A stretch of DNA of 15,045 bases from Muribaculaceae bacterium (GTDB taxonomy: Bacteria > Bacteroidota > Bacteroidia > Bacteroidales > Muribaculaceae). The stretch covers positions 1 to 15,045 of the forward strand of contig JAIDKP010000027.1 in NCBI GenBank assembly GCA_029051445.1. The letters are read 5' to 3'. Of the stretch, positions 7,851 to 15,045 are shown piece after piece (the stretch's first letter is position 1; each line of letters begins with the position of its first letter). Under the pieces are notes generated by a model. It did not search any database. It worked only from the letters and a program-made list of their open reading frames with translations, and was not told where the DNA came from. Position numbers and translations under genes: made by a program.

Positions 7851-7886
7851 AGGGGCATGCGTCAGCCTATTTTGACGCACGCCCCT
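7851..7886. terminator. Long hairpin between converging genes, REP-like
   Basis: AGGGGC (7851-7856) pairs with GCCCCT (7881-7886). After one A/C mismatch, TGCGTCA (7858-7864) pairs with TGACGCA (7873-7879), giving 13 pairs around the eight-base loop GCCTATTT. It lies between the glycosyltransferase and the peptidase, which end towards each other, so it could stop transcription from both sides. The + side downstream sequence GCTTTCTGTT is moderately T-rich; the - side is less so. The GGGGC/GCCCC ends and GACGCAC core resemble dispersed REP-type palindromes. The structure is clear; a terminator role is inferred. Confidence 0.55.
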
Positions 7887-7912
7887 GCTTTCTGTTATAA
7901 TGACGTAGTATG

Positions 7913-10372
7913 TCAGAGGGAGGTAGAGGGGTAGAGAGCTTCCCACCATGTGTCGTCGTCCTGGAGATGCTTCGCAAACCAGGCGAAGATGGTGTTCTGC
8001 CACATCTCGCGCTTGTCGGGATCGAGGATGTGGTGCTCCTGATCGTCGACCTCGACGAGTGCAGTCTCCTTGCCAAGTAGCTTAAGCGCGGTAAACATCT
8101 GGTGACTCTCGGCCGGCGGCACGTTGGGGTCGGTGTTGCCGTGGAGGAAGAGTATCGGTGTGTTGACCTTATGCGCGTTGTAGAGCGGGCTCTGCTTCAC
8201 GTAGAGGTCGGGATGAGTCCAGGGATAGCTCTCGGCCATCGATGTCTCGCTGTAGGAGTAGCCCCAGTAGCCTTCGCCCCAGTAGCTTGTGTGGTCGCTG
8301 ATGCCGGCATGTGATATGGCTGCGGCAAAGAGATCGCTGACCGTCTGCAGATACATGGTCATGAATCCGCCGTAGCTCGCGCCTATACATCCGATCTTTT
8401 TCTCGTCGACAAACGGATGCTGCCTGATGAACTCCTTTGTACCCTCGATGATGTCGCGGGCCGGATCGGTGCCGGCAGTGTTGACATGGCGCGAGGAGAA
8501 CTCCTGACCGAAACCGGTGGCACCCGACGGATTCACCACATACACTATATAGCCCATAGCGGCATAGAGGTGATGGGGATAGCGCGAATGGAAGATGCGC
8601 GATGTGGGGGAGCAACCGCCATAGTAGTTCACGATCACCGGATATTTTTTCGACGGATCGAAATCGGCCGGAAGCACATAGCGGCCATTGATGGTGTCGC
8701 CGATAGAGTTGATGAAATCAAAGTCGCGAACCTCGCCGAACGCAATGTCGGCAAGAGCTGCATCGCCGGGAGCATCGAGCAGACGCGTGGCCTGTTTCTT
8801 GCCAAGATCCACGGCATAGAGACGATCGGTATTTGACGCGCTCTGACCTGTCACCGCAAGAGCACTGCCGTTGCGTGCGACAGAGAAAGAGCCGACAACG
8901 TCTTCAGGCACATCGATCAACGTGAACTTGTTTTTAGCCGGATCGTAGCTGAAGAGGTTTATGCAGTCCTTGTCTTCGGCAGTGAAATAGATGCGTCCGT
9001 CGCCATAGCACCACTGACTGCTCTGCACGGCAGGATTGAAATCACGTGTTATCGGCGTGACTTTGCGTGTGGCGAGATCCATGATGTAGAGCTGGCCGTC
9101 GATCATGCTCGGGTAGTGTCCTTCGCTTACTTTTTTGCCGATACCGTCAAACGACTCCGGGCTTCCTGATACAAGGATGCGGGTTGCGTCGGGCGAATAC
9201 TGGGCACCGCCGACAAAGCCGTCGTCACACACCAGCGTGTCGACTTTCATTGTATTGAGATCCAACTGATAGACCGAAGTCACTGTGGTCGGACGCTTCT
9301 CAAGACGGCTGCGGCTGACACCAAAAAGCATTTTGTCGCCGGACTCGGCAATGTCGTAGATCCATGCATTGTGAGAGCCGAATGTGAGAGGACGATAAAG
9401 TCCTGTGGCAATATCGTAGATAGCGATGCCCGAACGGGTACGCCAACCGGGCTGTCGGTCGTCGGGCTCGATGACACGATATATGCGCCCGTCTTCTTTC
9501 GGGCCTTCTTCTCTTGTATAGTACAACAGTCGGTTTCCTCCCGGCACCGGGACAAACGAGCCTTCGGGGAGATTTGAGGCCACAATGTTGCGGTCGAGAG
9601 TGACAGGGTCAAACGTCACCATCTCTCTCACTCCGTCGGGGCGTGTCTGCACACTCCAGAGCAGATCGCTGTCGTCAAGCCAGGTCCATGATCCGTCGGG
9701 CAGCTGATCGACAATGACTTTTCCTCCGCTTCTCATCTCGCGCACTTTAGCCGTGCGGCGTGTGTGCTTGTCGTTGCCTGTGGTCGAGTAGTTTACCACC
9801 GCATATTTACCCGAAGGAGAGACTGATGCACCGCTGACACGGGTGCAGAATGCTACATCGTCGAGACGGAAGGAACGCCCTGCGGCAGGTGCGACAACCG
9901 ACAGCAACGACGGATCGGCGGTCGTGAGTGTCACCTTCACCGAGTCGCGTGTCTCGGGAGTCGATATATATTTCAGTGTGATTTCGCGCGACGCGGGGAT
10001 GAGTTTGAGCGTATTGCCCTCCACAGGTTTGCCGTCGACGAGCAACTGACAGTCGGTCAGCCCGGTCTCCACAGTCACTTCGGCATAACGCTTGTTGACG
10101 AGCGGGAAACTCAGGAAATTCAATGCTGTTCCATCGGGCGATCCCGGAGCAATATCACCGCTCCACGCCTGCGCCGGAAGCGCATCGGGATTTACGTGAT
10201 AGCGCAGAGCCGATTTCACGTCGTAGGGTTTCGACTTGACATCGACAGTGTCAACCATCACAGGCCGATCTATGACGACCGGCCCCCGATAAGTAAACTC
10301 CTTTACATCAACAGCCTGAGCCATCGCCGAGAGTGAGGTCAAGGCTGCGAGAAACGATAGTGATAATCTCAT
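7913..10372 (-). CDS. Secreted S9-family (prolyl oligopeptidase-like) serine peptidase
   Basis: The 819-residue product has a signal peptide with likely cleavage after AMAQA (residue 20), so it acts in the periplasm or beyond. A segment of about 25-160 is not recognised and looks beta-rich. Roughly 165-540 reads as a beta-propeller with repeated strand-turn units such as SPSGKYAVV and SPDATRILV. The C-terminal 545-805 is an alpha/beta hydrolase. The triad is visible: Ser666 in GASYGG, Asp748 in GNTDPNVP, and His781 (less likely His780) in DQEHHILD. Family members remove dipeptides or tripeptides or cut acyl-peptides; the substrate here is unknown. It begins 17 bases after leuB on the same strand, so it is probably the last gene of the leucine operon. 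No separate promoter is seen in that gap. The stop faces the convergent hairpin region. Confidence 0.9.
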   Translation of the reverse strand: MRLSLSFLAALTSLSAMAQAVDVKEFTYRGPVVIDRPVMVDTVDVKSKPYDVKSALRYHVNPDALPAQAWSGDIAPGSPDGTALNFLSFPLVNKRYAEVTVETGLTDCQLLVDGKPVEGNTLKLIPASREITLKYISTPETRDSVKVTLTTADPSLLSVVAPAAGRSFRLDDVAFCTRVSGASVSPSGKYAVVNYSTTGNDKHTRRTAKVREMRSGGKVIVDQLPDGSWTWLDDSDLLWSVQTRPDGVREMVTFDPVTLDRNIVASNLPEGSFVPVPGGNRLLYYTREEGPKEDGRIYRVIEPDDRQPGWRTRSGIAIYDIATGLYRPLTFGSHNAWIYDIAESGDKMLFGVSRSRLEKRPTTVTSVYQLDLNTMKVDTLVCDDGFVGGAQYSPDATRILVSGSPESFDGIGKKVSEGHYPSMIDGQLYIMDLATRKVTPITRDFNPAVQSSQWCYGDGRIYFTAEDKDCINLFSYDPAKNKFTLIDVPEDVVGSFSVARNGSALAVTGQSASNTDRLYAVDLGKKQATRLLDAPGDAALADIAFGEVRDFDFINSIGDTINGRYVLPADFDPSKKYPVIVNYYGGCSPTSRIFHSRYPHHLYAAMGYIVYVVNPSGATGFGQEFSSRHVNTAGTDPARDIIEGTKEFIRQHPFVDEKKIGCIGASYGGFMTMYLQTVSDLFAAAISHAGISDHTSYWGEGYWGYSYSETSMAESYPWTHPDLYVKQSPLYNAHKVNTPILFLHGNTDPNVPPAESHQMFTALKLLGKETALVEVDDQEHHILDPDKREMWQNTIFAWFAKHLQDDDTWWEALYPSTSL

Positions 10373-10389
10373 GATTTATCTTGAATTGG

Positions 10390-11454
10390 TCATTTGCGAC
10401 GTATATAGTCGGCTATCCATGCACCCACCTCAGCCGTACCGTAGACGGCGCCGCCGGGTACCTGAATCTCGGGGGTGCGCACCTGCTGATCGAGCGATGC
10501 GTCGACAGCCTCGCGTATGAGAGCGCCTTCCTCCTTCATATCGAAGTACTCGAGAAGCATCGCGGCCGAGAGGATCTGTGCTATCGGGTTGGCGATGTTC
10601 TTGCCCGCGGCCTGCGGCCATGAACCGTGCACCGGCTCGAAAAGCGGTGTTTTCTCGCCTGTGGAAGCCGACGGAAGCAGTCCCATAGAGCCTGAGATAA
10701 CGCTGGCCTCGTCGGTGAGAATGTCGCCGAAAGTATTTTCAGTGACCATCACGTCGAAGAAGCGCGGATCCACAACCATGCGCATGGCGGCGTTGTCGAC
10801 AAACATGTAGTCGGTCGTCACATCGGGGTAACGCTGTGATACCTCCTGAGCAACCTTGCGCCACAGACGGCTCGATGCAAGCACATTCGCTTTATCGACC
10901 ACTGTGAGGTGGCGGTTGCGGCGGCGGGCATAGCCGTAGGCTGTCACAAGTATGCGCTCAATCTCATCGCGGGTGTATGCGTTGGTGTCATAGGCGCGCT
11001 CATCGCTCTCAAATTTTTCACCGAAGTACATGCCTCCGGTGAGTTCACGCACACACACAAAGTCGGCACCCTCAACGATTTCCTGTTTGAGCGGCGACAT
11101 GTGGAGCAGGCATTTGAATGTCTGCATGGGGCGTATGTTGGCATAGAGGCCGAGCTGCTTGCGCATGGCAAGCAGTCCCTGCTCGGGACGCACTTTAGCC
11201 GAAGGATCGTTGTCGTATTTCGGATCACCTACAGCCGAGAACAACACTGCATCGGAACGCAGGCAAAGTTCATAGGTCTTCCCGGGGAACGGATCGCCGC
11301 AATCGTCGATCGCCGCGGCTCCCACAAGCCCATACTCAAAACTGAACTTGTGGCCGAATTTCTCGGCCACAGCTTCCAGCACGGCCACCCCCTGACGCGA
11401 TATCTCAGGGCCTATGCCGTCGCCCGGAAGCACGGCTATTTTCAGATCGCTCAT
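10390..11454 (-). CDS. leuB: 3-isopropylmalate dehydrogenase
   Basis: LeuB oxidises and decarboxylates (2R,3S)-3-isopropylmalate to 2-ketoisocaproate with NAD+, the third enzyme of leucine synthesis, in the cytoplasm. The 354-residue length is usual. The N-terminal LPGDGIGPE (9-17), substrate arginines in [13 protein letters not shown] (Arg98 and Arg108) and [12 protein letters not shown] (Arg136, Tyr143), catalytic Lys188 in VDKANVL, metal-binding Asp220, Asp244 and Asp248, and the NAD-site block [18 protein letters not shown] (273-290) are all present. The -WPQAAGKN- variant differs from the usual SAPDIAGKG of E. coli but keeps the key glycine and asparagine. The ATG at 11454 lies 15 bases after the leuD stop behind an A/T-rich spacer. 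Isocitrate or tartrate dehydrogenases are related, but the operon settles the call. Confidence 0.97.
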   Translation of the reverse strand: MSDLKIAVLPGDGIGPEISRQGVAVLEAVAEKFGHKFSFEYGLVGAAAIDDCGDPFPGKTYELCLRSDAVLFSAVGDPKYDNDPSAKVRPEQGLLAMRKQLGLYANIRPMQTFKCLLHMSPLKQEIVEGADFVCVRELTGGMYFGEKFESDERAYDTNAYTRDEIERILVTAYGYARRRNRHLTVVDKANVLASSRLWRKVAQEVSQRYPDVTTDYMFVDNAAMRMVVDPRFFDVMVTENTFGDILTDEASVISGSMGLLPSASTGEKTPLFEPVHGSWPQAAGKNIANPIAQILSAAMLLEYFDMKEEGALIREAVDASLDQQVRTPEIQVPGGAVYGTAEVGAWIADYIRRK

Positions 11455-11469
11455 CGTTTTTATTATTAT

Positions 11470-12063
11470 TTATTTGCCGTTGACGCGCTCATACTCGGCT
11501 GTGTCGCCGCGACGCGTGAGGAGGTACTCGATGTCGTCGAGCCCCTCGGCAAGGCATTGTTTCTTATAAGGATTTATCTCGAAGTTCTCGATATCGCCGT
11601 TGGCGAGGTTGGTGATCGTCTGCGCCTCAAGGTCGACACGTACCTGAGTATTCGGGTCTGCCTCTATCGAGCTGAAAAGCCTCAAGAGAAAAGCCTCGCT
11701 CACAGTCACGGGCAGCACAAACGAGTTAAGCTCGTTGTTGCGGTGGATGTCGGCGAAAAAGCTTGACACGACGACACGGAAACCGTAGTCATGTATAGCC
11801 CATGCAGCATGTTCGCGCGACGAGCCGCAGCCGAAGTTCTTGCCAGCCACGAGCACCTGACCGCTGTAGGTGGGGTCGTTGAGCACAAAATCTTTTATAG
11901 GATTGCCCTCCTTGTCATATCGCCAGTCGCGGAAAAGGTTTTCACCGAACCCATCGCGGGATGTGACTTTGAGAAAGCGGGCAGGTATGATCTGGTCTGT
12001 GTCGACATTTTCCATCGGAAGCGGAACGCACGTCGATGTCACTACCGAAAATTTCTCTTTCAT
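11470..12063 (-). CDS. leuD: 3-isopropylmalate dehydratase, small subunit
   Basis: LeuD is the swivel-domain subunit that joins LeuC to isomerise 2-isopropylmalate to 3-isopropylmalate. The 197-residue length fits. The [14 protein letters not shown] block (18-31) and [15 protein letters not shown] (76-90) are the family signatures; the SSRE part contributes substrate-binding residues in the aconitase superfamily. Its ATG overlaps the leuC stop by four bases (ATGA), showing translational coupling that suits the two subunits' 1:1 assembly. It ends 15 bases before leuB. Confidence 0.97.
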   Translation of the reverse strand: MKEKFSVVTSTCVPLPMENVDTDQIIPARFLKVTSRDGFGENLFRDWRYDKEGNPIKDFVLNDPTYSGQVLVAGKNFGCGSSREHAAWAIHDYGFRVVVSSFFADIHRNNELNSFVLPVTVSEAFLLRLFSSIEADPNTQVRVDLEAQTITNLANGDIENFEINPYKKQCLAEGLDDIEYLLTRRGDTAEYERVNGK

Positions 12064-13466
12064 ATCGACTCAAGTTTACGTGGATCTGTTATTACACCTG
12101 TGACGGCACATGCGGCGGCCAGACGGGGGCCGGCGAGCACCGTGCGTGCTCCGGGCCCCTGACGCCCCTCGAAGTTGCGATTGGATGTCGAGACCGACAG
12201 TTTTCCGGCAGGGATCTTGTCATCGTTCATGGCCAGACATGCCGAACAGCCCGGCTCACGAAGCTCAAATCCGGCTTCTTCAAGTACCTTGTCGATGCCC
12301 TCTGCCTTTATCGCTTTTAGCACGGCACGCGATCCCGGCACAAGCCACGCGGTGATATTGCCGGCCTTGCGGCGTCCCCTGACGACCTCGGCAAACGCAC
12401 GGAAGTCTTCGAGACGGCCGTTGGTGCAGCTGCCAAGAAACACATAGTCGACCGGCGTGCCCTCGAGCGACTGCCCTTCCTCAAAGCGCATATAATCGAG
12501 AGCCTTTCGCCACGATGCGGCAGCGGCGGCATCGTCGGGCGTATCGCAAGCGGGAACTTTCTCGCTTATGCCGATACCCATGCCGGGATTGGTTCCGAAT
12601 GTGAGGCGCGGCTCTATGTCGGCAGCGTCAAACTCCACTTCACGATCGAATACCGCATCGGCATCGCTCGGAAGCTTGCGCCATGCGGCGAGCGCTTTCT
12701 CCCATTCCTCGCCTTTGGGTGCGAAGTCACGCCCCTTGATATAGGCGTAGGTTTTCTCGTCGGGAGCAACCATGCCACCGCGGGCTCCCATCTCGATCGA
12801 CATGTTGCAGAGTGTCATGCGTCCTTCAACCGAAAGCTCCTCCACTGCTTTTCCGGCATACTCTACAAAGTAGCCTGTAGCACCGCCGGTGCCAAGCTGA
12901 GCGATGACGTAGAGCGCGATATCTTTGGCAGTAACCCCGGGATTGAGATGCCCGTTGACCTTGACACGCATGGTGCGCGGCTTTGGCTGCAGGATGCACT
13001 GAGTGGCAAGCACCATCTCGACCTCACTCGTGCCGATACCAAACGCCACCGCGCCGAGAGCACCGTGGGTAGAGGTATGGCTGTCGCCGCAGACAAGGGT
13101 CATGCCGGGGAGTGTAAGGCCGTTTTCCGGCCCGATGACATGGATGATGCCGTTGCGCTCATGACCGAGACCGAAAAGCGTAAGGCCGAACTCAGCCGCA
13201 TTGCGCTCGAGTGTCTCGATCTGGTTGCGCGAAACCGGATCGGCTATTTCTTTGTCCTGACCTACAGTAGGAACATTGTGATCGGGCGAGCAATAGGTGC
13301 GGTCAACGCGATAGACGCCAAGACCGCGGCGACGGAGACCGTCGAATGCCTGCGGGCTTGTCACCTCATGGCAATAATGCCGGTCGATATAGAGCTGATC
13401 GGGACCATCGGTGATGCGGTTGACCACATGGGCGTCCCATATTTTGTCGAAAAGTGTCTTTCCCAT
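12060..13466 (-). CDS. leuC: 3-isopropylmalate dehydratase, large subunit
   Basis: LeuC carries the 4Fe-4S cluster and, with LeuD, performs the second step of leucine synthesis. From the ATG at 13466 the product is 468 residues and starts [15 protein letters not shown], the usual family beginning. The open frame continues upstream to a TTG at 13487, but that would add MLNNRCE and overlap the end of leuA by 11 bases; the ATG, 10 bases after the leuA stop, is preferred. Cluster ligands are Cys347 (GSCTNGR), Cys407 and Cys410 (PGCSACLAM), the same numbers as in E. coli Leu[13 protein letters not shown] (128-139) is the other signature. Aconitase and homoaconitase are homologues, but length and context fit LeuC. 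Confidence 0.97.
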   Translation of the reverse strand: MGKTLFDKIWDAHVVNRITDGPDQLYIDRHYCHEVTSPQAFDGLRRRGLGVYRVDRTYCSPDHNVPTVGQDKEIADPVSRNQIETLERNAAEFGLTLFGLGHERNGIIHVIGPENGLTLPGMTLVCGDSHTSTHGALGAVAFGIGTSEVEMVLATQCILQPKPRTMRVKVNGHLNPGVTAKDIALYVIAQLGTGGATGYFVEYAGKAVEELSVEGRMTLCNMSIEMGARGGMVAPDEKTYAYIKGRDFAPKGEEWEKALAAWRKLPSDADAVFDREVEFDAADIEPRLTFGTNPGMGIGISEKVPACDTPDDAAAAASWRKALDYMRFEEGQSLEGTPVDYVFLGSCTNGRLEDFRAFAEVVRGRRKAGNITAWLVPGSRAVLKAIKAEGIDKVLEEAGFELREPGCSACLAMNDDKIPAGKLSVSTSNRNFEGRQGPGARTVLAGPRLAAACAVTGVITDPRKLESI

Positions 13467-13476
13467 CTCGCAGCGG

Positions 13477-14973
13477 TTATTTAACAAACTTGTTTATGGC
13501 ATCGATATATGCCTCGGCACTTGCCGCGATGATGTCGGTATTGGCCGAGAAACCGTAGTAGTGGTTGCCGTCGTGCTCGACCGTCATATGCACCTTGCCG
13601 ATGTCGTTGCTTCCCTTGTTGATCGCCTGTATAAGGAACTCCTTGACGGTGGTAGTGCGGCGTATGATCTGCTTGATGGCCGAGAGAGCCGCGTCGACCG
13701 GACCATTTCCGCTCGAACATGCCTCGAACTTCTCCCCTGCAATGTCTATGCCGACGCTGGCCACCGACTGGATACCCACTCCCGATGTAACCTGAAGGAA
13801 GTCAAGAGTGATGCGGCGCTTAGCCGAGCGATGCTGTCCGGCAAGCATGAGTACGTCGTCGTCGTTGATCTCTTTTTTTCTGTCAGCCAGTTTCAGGAAT
13901 GACTCATATGCCTTGTCGAGCTGCTCCTTGTCAAGCTCTACGCCAAGTACATGCAGGCGGTGTTTGAGGGCCGCGCGTCCGCTGCGTGCGGTAAGCACGA
14001 TCGAATTCTCGTCTACACCCACATCCTTTGGATCAATGATCTCGTAGCTCTCGCGTTTCTTGAGAACTCCGTCCTGATGGATACCTGAGGAATGCGCGAA
14101 AGCATTTCGTCCTACAATAGCCTTGTTAGGCTGTACAGGCATATTCATCAGGCTTGACACCAGACGGCTCACACCATATATTTTCGTTGCATTGATGTTT
14201 GAGTCGATACCGAGTTCCTTGTGAGAACGGAATGCCATGACAACCTCTTCGAGCGAAGTGTTGCCGGCACGCTCACCTATACCGTTGATAGTCACTTCGG
14301 CCTGACGGGCTCCGTTGACGATGCCGGCCACGGTGTTGGCTGTGGCCATGCCGAGGTCATTGTGACAGTGTGTGGCTATGGTGACCTTATGGATGCCGTT
14401 GACATTTTCCATAAGATACTTGATCTTCTCTCCAAACTCCCAGGGCATGCAGTAGCCGGTCGTGTCGGGAATATTCACGACAGTGGCACCTGCGTCGACC
14501 ACTGCCTGAATGACACGGGCAAGATACTCGTTGTCGGTGCGTCCGGCATCTTCGGCGTAGAACTGCACGTCCTCCACATAGCGCTTGGCGTATGCCACAC
14601 ATGCACGCGCCCGCTCAAGTATCTCGTCGCGGTTGGAATTGAATTTGTATTTTATGTGATAGTCCGATGTGCCTATGCCAGTGTGAATGCGTCCGCGCTT
14701 CGCATATTTCAGCGCGTCGGCTGCCACACGTATATCGTTCTCCACCGCACGTGTCAGGGCGCATATCGTCGGCCATGTCACCGCCTTCGAAATCTCTACT
14801 ACAGAGTTGAAATCACCTGGAGACGACACCGGAAAACCGGCCTCAATCACGTCTACACCAAGCTCTTCGAGTGCTTTTGCGACCTCAATCTTCTCTACTG
14901 TATTAAGCTGGCATCCGGGTACCTGCTCACCGTCGCGGAGAGTTGTGTCAAATATAAATAATCTGTCGCTCAT
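13477..14973 (-). CDS. leuA: 2-isopropylmalate synthase
   Basis: LeuA condenses acetyl-CoA with 2-ketoisovalerate, the committed step of leucine synthesis. The N-terminal TIM barrel shows [13 protein letters not shown] (8-20) with catalytic Arg13 and metal ligand Asp14, [11 protein letters not shown] (45-55), and the metal-binding HCH pair His202/His204 in [28 protein letters not shown] (231-243) completes the site. Residues from about 380 to 498 form the C-terminal domain that in this family binds leucine for feedback inhibition, so product control is expected. The 498-residue length matches the full-length bacterial type. Homocitrate or citramalate synthases are alternatives, but the leuCDB context makes LeuA by far the best call. 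It is the first gene of the operon. Confidence 0.97.
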   Translation of the reverse strand: MSDRLFIFDTTLRDGEQVPGCQLNTVEKIEVAKALEELGVDVIEAGFPVSSPGDFNSVVEISKAVTWPTICALTRAVENDIRVAADALKYAKRGRIHTGIGTSDYHIKYKFNSNRDEILERARACVAYAKRYVEDVQFYAEDAGRTDNEYLARVIQAVVDAGATVVNIPDTTGYCMPWEFGEKIKYLMENVNGIHKVTIATHCHNDLGMATANTVAGIVNGARQAEVTINGIGERAGNTSLEEVVMAFRSHKELGIDSNINATKIYGVSRLVSSLMNMPVQPNKAIVGRNAFAHSSGIHQDGVLKKRESYEIIDPKDVGVDENSIVLTARSGRAALKHRLHVLGVELDKEQLDKAYESFLKLADRKKEINDDDVLMLAGQHRSAKRRITLDFLQVTSGVGIQSVASVGIDIAGEKFEACSSGNGPVDAALSAIKQIIRRTTTVKEFLIQAINKGSNDIGKVHMTVEHDGNHYYGFSANTDIIAASAEAYIDAINKFVK

Positions 14974-15000
14974 TGTCTATGGATTTTAAAATTTAAGCCG

Positions 15001-15033
15001 CAAAATTTAGCAAAAAATTATCAAATCACAAAA
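15001..15033 (-). promoter_or_regulatory. Candidate Bacteroidetes-type promoter for the leu operon
   Basis: Reading the minus strand, TTTTG (15033-15029) is followed after 19 bases by TAAATTTTG (15009-15001). Bacteroidetes promoters have TTG near -33 and TAnnTTTG near -7, so the match is good apart from one extra base in the -7 element. Transcription would begin near 14994, only about 20 bases before the leuA ATG. The region is strongly A/T-rich. The short leader leaves no space for a leader peptide, T-box or riboswitch. This is a pattern match. Confidence 0.5.
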
Positions 15034-15045
15034 TTAACGACATTT

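Noticed and set aside
7722..7912. Small CRISPR array or integration site in the convergent spacer
   Set aside because: The repeated parts are palindrome arms with irregular spacing and no spacer pattern, and no cas gene, integrase or tRNA is nearby.
13467..13487. TTG start for leuC at 13487
   Set aside because: It would overlap leuA by 11 bases and add residues not typical of LeuC; the ATG at 13466 gives the family N-terminus.
14221..14961. A 246-codon open frame on the + strand opposite leuA
   Set aside because: It lies wholly antisense to a fully conserved leuA, and its translation shows no domain motif; GC-rich codon structure on the other strand explains it.

Overview
The window reads as chromosomal DNA from a member of Bacteroidales, most plausibly Muribaculaceae or a close relative. 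The evidence is the gene order purH-mreB-mreC-mreD-mrdA-rodA, the protein sequences, the A-rich translation starts that mostly lack Shine-Dalgarno sequences, a possible Bacteroidetes-type promoter, and a roughly balanced GC content. The genus assignment is inference; no 16S rRNA or other marker is present.

Positions 1-6828 (+ strand) hold the 3' half of purH (purine synthesis) followed by the rod-shape and elongasome cluster. MreB is the actin-like filament. MreC and MreD are its membrane partners. PBP2 (mrdA) is the transpeptidase and RodA the SEDS glycosyltransferase that polymerises peptidoglycan. The genes are close together and probably co-transcribed, but a strong hairpin followed by five T residues sits between mreB and mreC. 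A family 2 glycosyltransferase (6852-7721) follows rodA after 23 bases; its arginine codon use differs sharply from its neighbours and suggests later acquisition.

Positions 7722-7912 separate two converging transcription units. Three palindromes lie here, the first overlapping the glycosyltransferase stop codon. Two of them share a 3' arm that resembles dispersed REP-type repeats, and related sequence occurs in the mreB-mreC hairpin.

Positions 7913-14973 (- strand) hold a compact leucine operon read as leuA-leuC-leuD-leuB, followed 17 bases later by a secreted S9-family serine peptidase. LeuA, LeuCD and LeuB together convert 2-ketoisovalerate to 2-ketoisocaproate, the leucine precursor. A candidate promoter lies just before leuA, with no room for a leader-peptide attenuator.

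No RNA gene, CRISPR array, insertion sequence or phage gene was found. All protein-coding genes belong to recognisable families and I see no clearly new multi-gene system. The points most worth a second look are the palindromes, the compositionally odd glycosyltransferase, and the peptidase attached to the leucine operon.
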